Notes under the pieces: model-generated
Told to the model about the DNA's origin: nothing
Database searches by the model: none
The model's input: only the letters and a program-made list of their open reading frames with translations
Shown here: positions 1 through 11,903 of the stretch, in pieces
Layout: the number at the start of each line of letters is the position of its first letter
How positions within the stretch are numbered: the stretch's first letter is position 1
Source of the DNA: Ditylenchus dipsaci
Lineage: Eukaryota; Nematoda; Chromadorea; Rhabditida; Anguinidae
Assembly (NCBI GenBank): GCA_004194705.1
Contig: SADC01001320.1
Location: 248,001 to 312,000, forward strand
Reading direction: 5' to 3'
Length of the DNA: 64,000 nucleotides
Position numbers and translations under genes: made by a program

Positions 1-499
1 AATATTTTCTTGAGTGTCTTCCTTCTTTCACGCATGCAGGAAAGCCTTCTTTCATCACCATTAACTTTGCAGTGCAAGGCTTCTATTGACTGCTCAGACA
101 GAAGACCCCAGAAATGATGCTTATCCATGAACTCACTAACGTGTGGGCGAAGAATGTGGCACTTTGGAGTGACTGGCATTTGAGGAAAGCAAGTCTAAAG
201 AGACAGTTTTTATACACTAACTAGATAAATAATGTAAGAAGTACCATCATTGTTTCAAAGTATTCTTTAGACCACATTTTGAATTTCGCAATTTCAGCAT
301 CTGAGAGGAAGGAACCTTTTGCCATAGCTTGCATTTTTCCTAGGAGTGTTAGTAGCGTCTTGAAGCCAGCACACGAAGGACGGTCAAGAATAACATCTGT
401 TATTTTTTGCGGTCCATTTCCTGTTAGAAGCTTCCGAGTGTGGTTGCCTAATTTAGAGGAGTAGAACATAACCAAAAAATCGGCGTTGATATCAATCAA
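1..499 (-). CDS. C-terminal part of an unrecognised, probably mobile-element-derived protein (partial)
   Basis: Two exons on the minus strand join in phase: 245-499 and 1-194, with a 50-nt intron (GTACTT...TTTAG) at 195-244. The joined protein runs through LIDINADFLVMFYSSKLGN, WSKEYFETMM and then TPKCHILRPHVSEF, HHFWGLLSEQSIEALH. The pattern TPKxHxLxxHV followed by SEQSIEALH recalls the end of uncharacterised multicopy proteins of nematodes that I associate with repeats; this is recollection of a family style and not a database match. The start is uncertain: the reading frame continues a little upstream of 499 and no clear acceptor was chosen. The end lies beyond base 1. It sits inside or beyond the 3' side of the EMX homeobox gene on the same strand, which fits a transposon-derived gene lodged in that gene's last intron or just downstream. 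Confidence 0.5.
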
Positions 500-1265
500 G
501 TCAAATAAACCGAATAAAATTTTCAGAAATATTCTCGAAAATCTCTTCTAGTTTTGAAATTCGTTAAGTTTATCGGGCACGTGATAGCTTGTTCGAAAGC
601 GCTGAATGTGGTGAGTTTTTTGACAATAAACTTACATGAGGTACAGCGAAAAAAGTAAAACCAGAAGTGCTGGATAAAATAAACTAAAAAACAGCGGTTT
701 CTCAAAATTTTTGATTTGGCGCCAAATTTCGCTAATGCACTAGAATGCAGTTTTTGAGGGGCCGTGAGGCACATTTGCTAAAATTTCTTTTGCTAAAGTC
801 ACGTTTGCTAAAAAATTTTTTGCTAAAGGCATATTTACTAAAATTTCTTTTGTTAACGCGGTTCTGTGGTTCTTATTGCGTCAAAGACTTTTTTCCTCTT
901 TTTACCTTTTCTTCAAGTTTTGGGTGGTTTTGTAAATTTTTAAGTTTTTTTTCGAAATTTTTCAAATTGCGTCTCAATCATCCCAAATTTTTAGGCCATC
1001 CATGATTTACCTCATACCATCCCAAACTGCTGAAACCACTTCGAGAAAACCCAGGACCATGAATCGAGGTCCTCTACTAAGGACTGATTGCACCCAGAGG
1101 GGTTTGATCCAGCAACCTTGGTGATGAGTATGTGGACCTCTACGCTACTCAAACACTCAAAATTAAAATAAAAAATAAAGTATGCGCCCATGTGGATTCG
1201 AACCATCAACGTCTACATCAAGCCTTAGAATCGCTCAGAACTTCATCCAGGGTGACCAGATAAAA

Positions 1266-1573
1266 CCACGTGGATCAAATTTTTTTTTCGCGTTTTCGGG
1301 TTTCAAACAATTTTTCTGCACTAATTCGACCATGCTGAAGATGGTTTGACAGTTGTAAAATCACGTTTTATCAAAAAAAAATTTGAGTTATCGTGAGTAA
1401 TTGATTTTGATGAATCAAGAACTTACCATAACTCAAAAATTTCTCGATAAAACGTAATTTTACCAGTGTCAAACCATCTTCAGCATGGTCGAATTAGTGC
1501 AGAAAAATCGTTTTGGAACTCGAAAACGCGAAAAAAAAATTCGATCCAAGTGGACGACCACTTGGTTTGGTCA
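1266..1573. repeat. Foldback element, CCAAGTGG/AACCAAACC family
   Basis: Arms of about 130 bp (GCGTTTTCGGG...CATGCTGAAGATGGTTTGACA) recur in inverted orientation, with TTCAGCATGGTCGAATTAG on the right side. The right end carries AAGTGGACGACCACTTGG. Related copies lie at about 24335-24665, 24800-24900 and 57440-57640. The element is flanked by tRNA-like sequence ending GGTTCGAATCCACCTGGG near 1621-1640. Confidence 0.7.
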
Positions 1574-2745
1574 CACTGGATGAAGTTCTTAGCGATCCTG
1601 AGGGTTGATATAGAGGTTGCTGGTTCGAATCCACCTGGGCGCATACCTTTTTTACCATAATTTTAGATGTAGAAAGACAAGCGTTTGACTTGGTCACAGG
1701 TTCGGTTCCAAGTACCTGCATTTCCTAAACACCCTACGGTCATATTTGTGACACAAAAGGGACCAGAAAAGGCCTTTACCAAAAAATTTCATTAGCAAAT
1801 TGCCTTTAGCAAAAAAAATTTAGCAAATGTGACTTTAGCAAAAGAAATTTTAGCAAATGTGACTGTAGCAAAAATTTTTTTAGCAAATGTGCCTTTAGCA
1901 AATATGTCTTTAGCAAAATTTTTTTAACAAAAGTTTTTTTTAGCAAATGTGACGTTTAGCAAATATTTTTTTAAATTCTTCGGTACAGCCCCGAAAATTT
2001 GCAAGGATTTTAAAGGGCCACAGTTTTGATACTGAGACCCGTAGTTATATCCGACATGTAATATTCGAAATTGCAGGTACCGTATTCTTCCTAAAAACGC
2101 AGCCCCGTTTCATCCAAAATTGTGTTCTTGGCATCGTGTTTTTGACTCACTTTTTGGAAACTGCTCTTGGACAAGTCAACACTAATTTTGTAGCCAATGA
2201 GATGCGCTAATCTTTGAGTTTTAACTTGCCTGAGAGCAGTAACCAAAAAGCAGGTGAAAACACAATGCCAAAAACACGATTTTGAATTGGGCAAACCTTT
2301 TTCTTGCAATAAAAATACTTCTTTTTGCCTCAAAAATACTTTCTTCTGCCGCAGAAATACTTTTTTTGCCGCCAAAAAACTTTTTTTTGCCGCAAATTTT
2401 TTCTCGCTGTGAAACGACTTTTCACTGCAAAAGAAAATACATGTTGCGGCGAAAAAAGTATTTTAGCTGCAGAAAAAAGTATTTTTCCGCCAAAAATTTT
2501 CCGGCAAAAAAGTATTTTTTTCGGCAAAAGAAAGAGGTTTGCCCTTTTCAATTAGGCGGGGAGGGGGGGGGGGGGAAGGTGTCTTCTATTAGAGAGAATA
2601 CGGTAGTTTTTGTGAAATAGATCATTTACAAAAGCAATAAAACAATAATTTTTATTTAAAAGGGTATCCGGGCAAAAAGCCAAGAAATTAAATTTTCAAG
2701 TTTAGCCAAAAATAATGTCGCATTTCGACAAAACGAAATTTTCTA

Positions 2746-2900
2746 GGCGACCAGACATTTTCTACTATTAGTAGAATTTGTCGCGCGACATTTTCTGCTA
2801 TTTTTTATGAAATTCGGGTGAAAACAACCGAATTTGATTACAAAATAGTAGAAAATGTCGCGCGACAAATTCTACTAATAGTAGAAAATGTCTGGTCGCC
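2746..2900. mobile_element. 155-bp hAT-like MITE, GGCGACCAGACA termini
   Basis: The termini are perfect inverted repeats beginning GGCGACCAGACATTTTCTAC, followed by the internal GTCGCGCGACA motif. An exact 8-bp target duplication, ATTTTCTA, lies at 2738-2745 and 2901-2908. A second copy is at 21741-21929 with its own, different 8-bp duplication. Termini plus 8-bp duplications fit a non-autonomous hAT-type element. No coding sequence is inside. Confidence 0.85.
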
Positions 2901-4136
2901 ATTTTCTAGCCTCTTTTAGTGGGTCAATTTTTTGCCGATTTCAATTAAGTAATGTAGAGTAAATAAGATAAATAAAGAGGGCATAAATATTGGATGCACT
3001 TCCGCAAGGTAATCCAAACAAATCCAATTAGGAGGATAGTAGGCTCAAAGGTGTTCTATTACAGCCGCCTGGTTGGTGAGCCAGGACAAATAGTGCCGTT
3101 TAGGTAAATAAATACCCCATTATTTAATAATAAACACAAATCCTTTGCAGTTAAGCCCCCAATTACATGGACCCCCGACAATATGTCCATATAAACACAC
3201 ACAGGAACATGGATTTAATGAACCAGCCAAATGGGGATAGTATCTATTTCAGCAGCCCACAAACGAGTTGCTTATTGAGTGTTTTTCAAGCTTGTTGCTG
3301 ACAACCACCTTAATTGGAGGTTGTTTATGGCAGTCAAGGGTGAAAATAAAGTGACATGCTCAGGGTGGGAATCGAACTTGAATTACCGTATAATCTCAAG
3401 GGGTGGGTACGAGTGCCTGGACGGTCATGTGCCTGGACGGTCTGTGAATTTTTCTACAAATTCTTAAAGAAGCATATCAGCGCTTTACACTGCAAATTAA
3501 GGCGGGGACCAGCAAGTTTTCAAAAATCGTCCTTGTTTTCACTCGTTTCAACTCAAATATGATATTTATGACATCATCCTACTTTTACAAAGTAGGCAGA
3601 AAACTTTCGTCTTATCAGGTAGAACGCTTATAGACAATAGTCGAGACAGAAAAAAACTGCTGGTCCCCGCCTTAATTGCAGTGTAACGCGCAGGTATGCA
3701 CCTTTAATAATAGTGTTTCTTTTTTAGTTATAACAAAAAGGGTACTCAACAAAGTTGAATTTCAAAATAATTCTTATTTGAATTGACCTGGCACCCGCTT
3801 TTCATAATATTCCCATGGGCAGCGAGCATGCCCTTTAAGATCATGTTTTTTTATTACATTTGCAATCGACACTCACGTTAATAGACTCCAAGAAAAAAAC
3901 TCTGGCTGGGTTGGACACTTTTTATACCAATTTGTGAATTTATTCATCGATTCCAGTCAGTTCTAGTCAAAAAAATTATAGAATTTCTGATCGATAAAAA
4001 AGTTCCAGATCTAAAAAAAAGTTTTCGGAACCAGATGGGAACGAACTTGAATGGATGTATGTTTAATTAATATTCGAGTGTAAATATTTTTTTCGATTAA
4101 CTTTGCCAGTGTGAGAGGACTACTACAGTAACTTAC

Positions 4137-6514
4137 TTGTGTTTCAGTCAACAGCAGCTTCTTAGCCAACTGCTTTCTCTCGCTGCCAATCACATAGTGG
4201 TTGAGTCGAAACGCCTGGAAATTACAAAACATGAATAAACAAACACTCTTTTGTCAAGAGACTTATTTATTTCAAATTTTGCTGCGTCCTTGGAAAATTG
4301 TAGATACAGTCAAACTTCTTTATAAGCTACACTCCATATAAGCTACACCTCCTTATAAGCTACACTTGAGTCCGGTCCCAAATGGGGTATGTTCCGTATA
4401 ATATACTCCCTATATAAGCTACACCTCTCTATAAGATACATCTAGGGTCGGTCCCGAGGTGTAGCTTATAGAGAAGTTTGACTGTACTCCAAACTTTACC
4501 CTGATCACTTTGCTCTTTTTGAGACATTTTGCGAAAATATAATGGTTTTAATTTGCTCAAAACAATCGCCAACCTTTTCTAGGTGTATGAGCTGTGAAGG
4601 TGAGAAAGCAGTCCTTATTCTCTTGGTCTTTTGCATTTGTTGGAAGAAAAATCCATTGCAGATCCCACCTAAATTTAAACATTGAAAAAAAATATTTGGG
4701 CAGAAATTAAAATACCGCTGGTTGAAGGAGTATTGACAGGGTTGGCCAAGGAATTCTGAAATATTTCCATGAGCATATCCGATTGGGACCAGTCCATAGC
4801 TCCCGCTGTTTTTTGTTCACTTTGAGAGGAGCGATTGACATTATTGTCTTTGGTGGTGGAATTGTTGGCATTACAGATCATCTGCAAATAATAAATGTAG
4901 ATCAAATCAAAACAAATTTTGCTCCCAGTGAATGTGTAAGCTTATGAAAAAGTTATTTTTTCAGGAAAAAGAACCCAGAACTACCAAAGAGTTTTACGTA
5001 CACGAAAAATGTTTTTTTAAAAAGGGCAAAACTTATTTTTGTTGCCGAAAGACTGATTAATGTAACCAAAAACTTATTTGCCCAAAAAGTTGTTGCCGAA
5101 AGACTGATTCTTGTCGCCGAAAGTTGGTCTCGACACGAAATCAACAATTTTTGAAATTTTTTGGGTGAAATTCAGGGGTGGGCAAAGACCAGGTTGCTCA
5201 GGACCCACTCCGGAATGGCGAAGAGGCCAAAAGGCCAAAATTATTGGGTTTTCGGGGCCTTACTAAAGAGGAAGTAAACATTTCGAGAAAAATTGATTGA
5301 GCGGATCAGATTTCGGGTCCGATCGGCTTAATCGCTCAGAATTCCAGGTTTATGATGGTTTTGAGTGGTTCAGGGTGGATATGTGGGCGATTAAGCCGAT
5401 CGGATCCAAAATCTGATCCGCTCGATCGGTTTTTCTCGAAAAGTTCACTCCCTCTTCAGTAAACCCCAGAAAACCCAATAATTTTGGCCTTTTGGCCTCT
5501 TGGCCATTCCGGAGTGGGTCCTGAGCAACCTGGTCTTTGCCCACCCCTGAATTTCACACAAAAAAATTCAAAAATTGTTCATTTCGTGTCGAGACTAAAT
5601 TTCGGCGAAAAGAATCAGTCTTTCGGCAATAAAAAACAGTCTTTCGGCAGCAACTTTTTTCGGCAACAAAAATAAGTTTTCCCCGTTAAAAAAGCTGCGT
5701 CATCCGGGAATCGAACCCGGCGCTATTGCTTGGAAGGCAACAATGTTACCACTACACCAATGACGCCACACAAGAGATTAGTGTTAAAAAAGGATAGTTC
5801 ATACCAGAAGATGTGTGCATATAACACTCTAATGCATTTTTTAACATTTTCTTCAAAGAATTACAATACTTACGATTTAAATTTACAAATTATTTCAGAA
5901 TTTGTTGGTTGTGCTGGAGAGTTCTCTCTTCGAATAATAGTTTTCAGAGCAGTAAAAGCACTTTACAGTGGGATCACATCCAGTAGGATGTGATTAGAGT
6001 TGTCGACCGGCCGAAATTTTCGGCCGGCCGGGTAGAGTCGAAAGCCAAAACTGAAATTATCGGCCGAGCCAAAAGCCGAAAACCGGAAAACCCGGAATTC
6101 GGCCGGCCGACAATCCTAGATCTGATCAAGAGTTAGCCCTATCATTTTTCAAAAGGCCAAGTAATTTTTTTAAAGTTATATACAAACTCAAATTCTTAAA
6201 CATATTTTATGGACTTGAATGTGAAAATGAAATACCTGAATATGCGGAAAAATAACATCAAAGTAGGAAAGGGTTTGTCTTATAGGTACCGAACACCTCG
6301 TTGAACCAATTTTTTCTAGTGCTTTTTCATCTTCCACATCTTCACCACATTCTTTTGTAGCCATTTCTGCTTGATGTAATGAGAACAAACTAGGTGAACA
6401 ACCATCCTTCTGGTCAGTACCTTCATTTTTTTGCTCTTCAGAAGTATTAGTTTGATTGACTAGACTGTCTACAGTAAACTTGTGACCGGCTGTTGGGAAA
6501 TGTTCTGCAACCAT
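4137..6514 (-). CDS. EMX / empty spiracles / CEH-2 type homeobox transcription factor (3' end not found)
   Basis: Four minus-strand exons join in phase: 6236-6514, 4716-4881, 4574-4668 and 4137-4214 (206 codons). The start ATG at 6512-6514 is followed by HKFTVDSLV, which resembles the FTIESLV N-terminal motif of EMX proteins. The middle is Ser/Asn/Gln rich. The homeodomain starts KRIRTAFSPSQLIHLEK in exon 3 and continues AFRLNHYVIGSERKQLAKK and LLLTETQ in exon 4, closely following EMX helices 1 and 2. The donor after TETQ (GTAAGT at 4136) is where the recognition-helix exon should follow, but no such exon was seen between 1 and 4136. EMX proteins are nuclear sequence-specific factors that pattern the anterior head and brain. 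Intron 3 carries a mariner-type MITE (4307-4484), and intron 1 contains a tRNA-Gly gene and a large foldback. The EMX assignment is strong; the gene symbol is left blank because the species is unknown. Confidence 0.88.
4307..4484. mobile_element. CAGTCAAAC...GTTTGACTG MITE in EMX intron 3
   Basis: The inverted termini are CAGTCAAACTTCTTTATAAG and its complement, with TA on both sides (4305-4306, 4485-4486). CAGTNAAAC termini and a TA duplication are typical of pogo/Tigger-like mariner MITEs. The interior repeats TATAAGCTACAC units. Confidence 0.75.
5000..5690. repeat. About 690-bp foldback in EMX intron 1
   Basis: Two arms of about 190 bp (for example GCTCAGGACCCACTCCGGAA on the left and its complement on the right) fold around roughly 5355-5380. 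The outer parts carry CGAAAGACTGATT repeats on both sides. The right end stops a few bases before the tRNA-Gly gene. No ORF in it looks coding. Confidence 0.7.
5696..5766 (-). tRNA. tRNA-Gly (anticodon TCC)
   Basis: On the minus strand the 71-nt sequence starts GCGTCATTGGTGTAGTGG, has an anticodon arm with loop CTTCCAA (anticodon TCC), a T-arm GGGTTCGATTCCC and ends ATGACGC plus discriminator A. The acceptor stem pairs perfectly. It lies in the first intron of the EMX gene on the same strand. A sequence-identical copy lies at 27005-27075, and an interrupted, mutated copy is split between 23184-23229 and 25243-25275. Confidence 0.92.
5996..6120. repeat. CCGGCCGAAA palindromic element
   Basis: Ends GTTGTCGACCGGCCG and CGGCCGGCCGACAAT are imperfect inverted repeats around a GC-rich interior of GGCCG motifs, in strong contrast with the AT-rich surroundings. 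It lies in EMX intron 1. It looks like a short hAT-type MITE, but I could not read a clean target duplication. Confidence 0.5.
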
Positions 6515-9009
6515 ATTAATAAGTGGATTGATTTGGAGAATTTAAGCCAGCATATAATTGCGGTATTAGGGCAACTAGAGCAAACAAGCATTGGCTGGAA
6601 TAAAGGGCGGGTCTTTGTGTTTATTTGCCTTGATTGGTTGGTCCAATGAGTGGAAGCAAAGGCGGAGCTCGATGGGTGTGTAGCGAAAAATTATTGTAGG
6701 TCATGTCTGTTGATATTGAAAGAAGTTTAGACCAATAGACCGGGTATAAACCGGCCTTGAGTCCCTCCTAATTAAAAAAACATTGTGCAGGATAAAAAAA
6801 TGTATAACAATATTTCGGAACCTTTGCTTTGGCTATAACTTTTTCGTAGATCAAATATTGAAATTCTGTAAACGCTAATCGACTCAGAATTTCATGAGAA
6901 TTTTCTGACTGCATTTTACTAGTGACGAAAATTATTAAGCGACGAAAATTACATCCTTAAAAAGTCATAGATTTGGCGTTCTTTTTATCTGTGCAATTTT
7001 TTTGGGCTCAAGTTTTTTGTATTTATTTTTGTATCACAATTTAGAAAATTAAGTGTGCGTTTGTAGCTTAGACATTGAATGCGTCTCCAAAACTGATAAT
7101 TAAGAAAAACAGGTGAAAATAAGCCAAGAAAAGTGTTTTAAAGCAAAAAAACATTTATGAAAATTTGTGAAAAATAACCACAGGGGGGCCGAGGCAATTT
7201 TTGACAAGTTATGTTACAGAGCATATCAATGGGTTAAACTGTTTTCTCGTATTTCCGGTGAAGTAAAGTTTAGCCAACTAGCCAAAAGGTGTTAATATAA
7301 GCAAATAAGTTATTTAGAACCACCGGATTATATCCCCCATAGGGGTTCAATAGAAAATACGGTACTATTGCTGTTTACACTTCCACCACATTTTTTTAAA
7401 GTGTTTCCAAACACCCTATATCGACCTAAAAAAACCTCAGGAGTTCGAAAAAGACATTATTTTTGAATTCTGGTCAATAAAAAATTTAGTTTTGGCCATT
7501 TTAAAATTTCGACCATTTGCCTGTTTTACCATGTTTTGGTCACTGGAGCTGGGCAAAAAGAGCCTCTAAATGCCTTTTTGATCAAGAGTCTTGCTCGGAA
7601 TTATGTCTAAGGTAAGTGAGTGCGCGCATCTCTAACCAACCAAGCCCCCTGCGCACACTTCGGGGGCGCAGGGGCTTGGTTGCTTGGGGTTGAGATGCGC
7701 ACACCCACATACCTTAGACGCAAATCACACGGAAGTGACTCTGGATGCATGAAAAGAGCATGCATACCAGAGTTTATTTATGCGGTAGGCCCCAGTCAAC
7801 AAAACTATGTTCAACATCGTCCTTTTTTCACTAAATTGGTCTATTTTTAGTCCTTTCCCACCTCGAAATGGCCCTAAATCCCTTCAAATTGGTCAAAATA
7901 TGTATTTTTGGGTGGTCCTGAAACTGAATTTTTTGTTCACTAGAACTCAAAAATAATGTCTTTTTTGAACTCCTGAGGCAATTTTAGGTCGATATAGGGT
8001 GTTTGGAAACACTTTAAAAAATTTCATTTGGGGGGGGGTTATACTCCGGTAGCGCCGTTATTTATTATAGAAGTGCATTTCGTGTCTTCGGAAGGAATTT
8101 TGCGATCGTCTTAAGACTCAAATAGCTCATGGATCAGAATTATTTAAAAAAGTTCGGGATTTCAATTACAGTCAACCTTCGATATAATGTACACCCGATA
8201 TGACGTACACCCCGCAATATAACGTACTGGCCCGGTCCCTTTAATAATAAACTCTGTCAAAATTACCCCCGATATAACGTACACCTGAATTGGTCCCCAG
8301 GGTGTACGTGATAACGCAGTTTGACTTTCTTTTAGTCTAACTTCCAAAACCCGAGACAGCAAGAAGGTATAGCAAAACAGTTTTGTATTGAACTCTAAAA
8401 ATTCCAAACTACAGTCAAATATTAATATAGTGCCGTTGCTGGAAACGCCGACTAACCGCACTAGACCAAGAGTCGCACTCAGGGCTGGGCAATGATCCGC
8501 TCTTGGCTCCGCTCCTGAGCCAAGAGCAGGAACGAAAAAAATCGCACCTTGGTGTAGCGACATTCAACAATAAACCGGCCCGCTCTATTGAACCGGCCTT
8601 CTTTAAAAAACCAGCCCCCTGGAGGTAGGTTGAAAAATAAACCGGCCCGCTAGCTAATTAGAAGAAATACGGTGCGTGTTGTTGTCTATTTTATTTTTAC
8701 TTGGTATACTGTCAGAGATTTAGCACAAAATTATCTCGCCGCACGCACCAGACTTACAAACCACTTATGCTAGTGTTAAAAATAAATAAAAGTATAAATT
8801 AGATTGGATATACTGAACTCTATTCAAATATGGACAAAACGGAAAAATGCCATCTATGTCGAAAAGTGCCCCTATTTGCATAAACATGCCTTTCTTCTTT
8901 TTAGTCAAAAAGGTGAAGAAGTGCCTCTTTGTGTGAAACAATGTGCCACCTTTTGTGAGAATTTGTCGTTTTTGTGTCTAAATTTATGGCTTAGATGACG
9001 CATAATTAG
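6515..9009. other. Upstream of EMX: intergenic, foldback repeats
   Basis: No exon could be supported. The stretch contains half of a CAGGGTG-type foldback near 6780-7000, the large foldback at 7375-8030 and a decayed CAGTCAACC MITE at about 8169-8325. The sequence just upstream of 6514 would be the EMX promoter or 5' leader, but I see no clear TATA box or initiator. Confidence 0.5.
7375..8030. repeat. Two-level foldback with GC-rich hairpin core, copy 1
   Basis: Outer arms (AAGTGTTTCCAAACACC on the left, its complement near 8000) enclose a core at about 7600-7830. The core has its own inverted repeat, CTAAGGTAAGTGAGTGCGCG on the left and GCGCACACCCACATACCTTAG on the right, around a CGGGGGCGCAGGGG hairpin. 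It then continues ACTCTGGATGCAT and ACCAGAGTTTATTTATGCGG. The same core recurs at about 31270-31500 and, inverted, at about 42130-42350. Confidence 0.75.
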
Positions 9010-10945
9010 TCTTTAAAGGAGGGGAACTTCCTATACGCATCGGCTATCGGTCGCAGGTTTAATTCCACTGGGTGCACACCCTACTTGTTTTGCTCTATCT
9101 TTTAGCAACTTCACTGACTTCTAGGGTCAAAAACTATGGAGCAATCGATTTCAACCATTTCCTGCACTGCATTACAGTCACCAAACGCCCTAATTTTGGG
9201 ATTTCATGCAAAATGACAGACCTATGTAGGATGGCATGGAATTGGACATCGTTGAATGTTTCTTAAACTCTAGCTCAAACTAAATATTATTTTTTTCTTC
9301 GTGTGATAGCTCAAATGAAAGCTTGGAGTCTTGGCTACACTTTAGTACATGAAACGTGTGACTTGTATAAAAAAGTCAGAAAATATCAACCAACCCAGTC
9401 AAGGGAGAACCCCAAAAACGATCGATTTTCGGGAATTTATCCTATTTTAGCCTGGATACAAGCTCTAATAGATGTGAAAGCCTGAGGTGATGATCTTATT
9501 GGAAAGCCAAGAGTGTCAGGATCATTTCGACACCAAACTTGTAAAGTAAAGGATGTAAAAATATGAAACCAAGTTAATAAATTTGTACAGAAGTTCAATG
9601 ATTAGGAAAAATTTTTGAATTCCCGGGCACCACCTCTTATTAGCGTGGGCATGCCCCTTTAAAGGGAAGGGGAACTTCCTATACGCATCGCCTATAGGAT
9701 ACATGTTCAATTCCCACTGGTTGCATGCCCTATTTTTATCTCCTTTAATTCACAAGTTTGGTGTCAAAATTATCCTGACACTCTTGGCTATCTAATAAGA
9801 TCATCAGCGCAGGATTTCACACCTACTAGGGCTGTACACCGAAATATAAGCGCCAATTTGGTAAGAGGTCGTTTTGGTAAGAAGTCATTTCGGTAAGAAA
9901 TTTTTTAGTGAGAATTGTTTCGGTAATAGATTTTTAGTAAGAAATTTTTCGGTGACCTCACGAAAATCGGTATTTTGGTGAGAGATTTTATAATACGCGG
10001 TTATTTCGGTAAGTAATTTTTCGGTAACAGCACGAAAATTTTCTTACCAAAACGACTTCTTACCAAAACGACCTCTTACCAAATCGGCGCTTATATTTCG
10101 GGGTACAGCCCCTACTAGAGCTTGCATTCACGCTAAAATAGGCCAAATTTCCGAAAATCGAAGCTTTTCATGGTTTTTCTTCGACTGATTTCATTGAAAT
10201 TTTCTGACTTTTTCTACAAGTCACACGTTTTATACGCAAAAATGTAACCAATACTCTGGCCTTTCATTTGAGCTACCAAATAGAGAAAAGTTAATATAAA
10301 GTTAAAGCTAAAATTTAAAATCTAAAAAACATCCAACGATGTCCAATTCCATGCACTCCCACCTAGGGCTGTCACCGAAATTTTCGGTATTGTTTTGAAA
10401 CTGACGTTTTTTTGCAATTTTAATTTATTTGATCATTGACAACTTTTTACTCGAAATGTAGCCCTGATTCTTGGCGTCATTCTCAGTATATGGTTGTAGA
10501 TAATCATGCGAATGAAAATTGCAAATAAAGTAAGTGCCATAATAATACCGAAATCCTACCCCTCAAAATACTCTAGCCTTCCTTGGTCAAACCTCCGCTA
10601 GGTACCCAACCTTTTTGCAGAGATTTTGGTGTGAAAACATTCTTATCTGATTCCTCGTGAAATTCTGGCTATAAAGAGTCACCAAACGCGTAGAGAAATA
10701 AATAAAATTGGTTGCGTGTAAGGCCACATGAAAGCAAATACGCATCATTTTGGCAAATTTCAATTGATTTAGATGGTCATTTGCTTGAAATCTCAAAATT
10801 AGGGCATTTTCTGACGGCGAAACAGTGCTGGAAATGATTGCTATCGATTTCTCGATAGTTTTTGGTCCTAGAAGTTGGTGAACTTTCTAAAAAAAAGGTG
10901 TACACTCAGTGGGAATTGAACATGTGTCCTTACAGGCGATGCGTA
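9010..10945. repeat. About 1.9-kb foldback with tRNA-like sequence at both ends
   Basis: The outer ends carry the same tRNA-like block facing inward: CCTATACGCATCG...AATTCCACTGGGTGCA at 9030-9080 and its complement at about 10900-10945. A third copy lies at about 9665-9730. Long matching arms (for example ATGGCATGGAATTGGACATC at 9230 and its complement at about 10340) confirm one very large inverted repeat. The 281-bp MITE at 9830-10110 is inserted in the right arm. Confidence 0.7.
9830..10110. mobile_element. 281-bp hAT-like MITE, GGCTGTACMCCG termini
   Basis: The terminal inverted repeats begin GGCTGTACACCGAAATATAA (left) and GGCTGTACCCCGAAATATAA (right, complemented), followed by CGTTTTGGTAAGAAG repeats. 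An exact 8-bp duplication, CCTACTAG, lies at 9822-9829 and 10111-10118. It interrupts the older foldback at 9010-10945, which dates it as the younger insertion. Confidence 0.88.
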
Positions 10946-11903
10946 TAGGAATTTGCCTAATTTTCACGGTTAAGGGGGGGGGGGTAACGTATTTCCAAAG
11001 GGGGGGGGGGGGTTATTACCCCTACGACCCCCCCCCTAATTGCGTGTGTTCCTTTTGGCCGTTTTATGTGCATTTAGTTAAAATTGGTTGCCAGTTAATA
11101 GTTGCCAGTTGAATTGGTTTCGAGTTGATGGTTGCCAGTTAAATTGGGTGCGAGATGACGGTCGTTCATTTTTTGGGCCACAAAAATTAAAAATAGAAAA
11201 TGACCGAATATAACCAAATATGATCGGTCATATGACGGATTCGAAAATGACCCATCATATTCCAACCCTGACTAAAACTGAAAAAATTTAGACCCTTGCT
11301 TCAATGAAAAAACAAAAAACAGGCAAAATTGCATAGTGAGAACACCTTAAACTTCCACGGACATCGACCAACACCTATACCCGCCCATACTAGAAACCTA
11401 TTAGTCTTTTTATATAAGCCAGTAACAATTGTCTCCTTTAAACAGGCCGGAAACTATCGGTGCCGGGATCTATTCTTCATATCCGCTTGTATTTGGTGTG
11501 TATAAGTTGTGATGGCCGCCAGTTGGGGCCGTCAGTTGGGATGGCCGCCAGTTGGGATTTTACCCTTTCAAGGGGCCTGTCCACTCTAATAAGAGGTTCG
11601 CCTTTTTAACTAAAACGAAAAAACGCGGACACTTTTTCACATAACGCGGGCACTTTTTCCTCAAATGCAGGCATTTTTCCGTTATATCCATATCCTTTTC
11701 AAAATTTTCGGTTTGACGGCTATATCCCTAATCTCTCAAAAGCAGATTTATTTTATCAGTTTTACACCTTTTTTGAAAGCAATGTTGTCTCTCTACGAAG
11801 AATTTTTTTACTTCATAGAGTAACTTGAGTTAGTGTGATTTCGCTTGCGAATGTTTTCTGTGTAGCCTTGCTTAGTTCTCATCGCATTCTTGTTTTCAGC
11901 AAG
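10946..11903. other. Intergenic region upstream of RpS23
   Basis: G-tracts (near 10975-11030), GTTGCCAGTT and ATGGCCGCCAGTTGGG repeats, and AT-rich sequence. No gene is supported. TTTTCAG directly before CAAGATG at 11894-11906 is a splice acceptor that either closes a 5'-UTR intron or receives a spliced leader. Confidence 0.5.

Larger units (their letters stand above)
500..4136. other. Repeat-filled interval between the left-edge gene and the EMX exons
   Basis: No convincing exon was found here on either strand. I looked in particular for a homeodomain third-helix exon (WFQNRR) on the minus strand and did not see one. The interval holds inverted repeats: TTTGCTAAA-type arms around 770-860 and 1760-1970, tRNA-like pieces near 1030-1230 and 1580-1650, a foldback at 1266-1573, AT-rich TTTGCCG repeats at 2285-2545, and the 155-bp element at 2746-2900. 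The ORFs here are low-complexity Phe/Lys/Leu translations of these repeats. Confidence 0.6.

Noticed and set aside
2282..2620. 112-codon ORF and mirrored antisense ORF
   Set aside because: Low-complexity Phe/Lys translation of TTTGCCG-type repeats; the same repeat occurs at 36365-36560.
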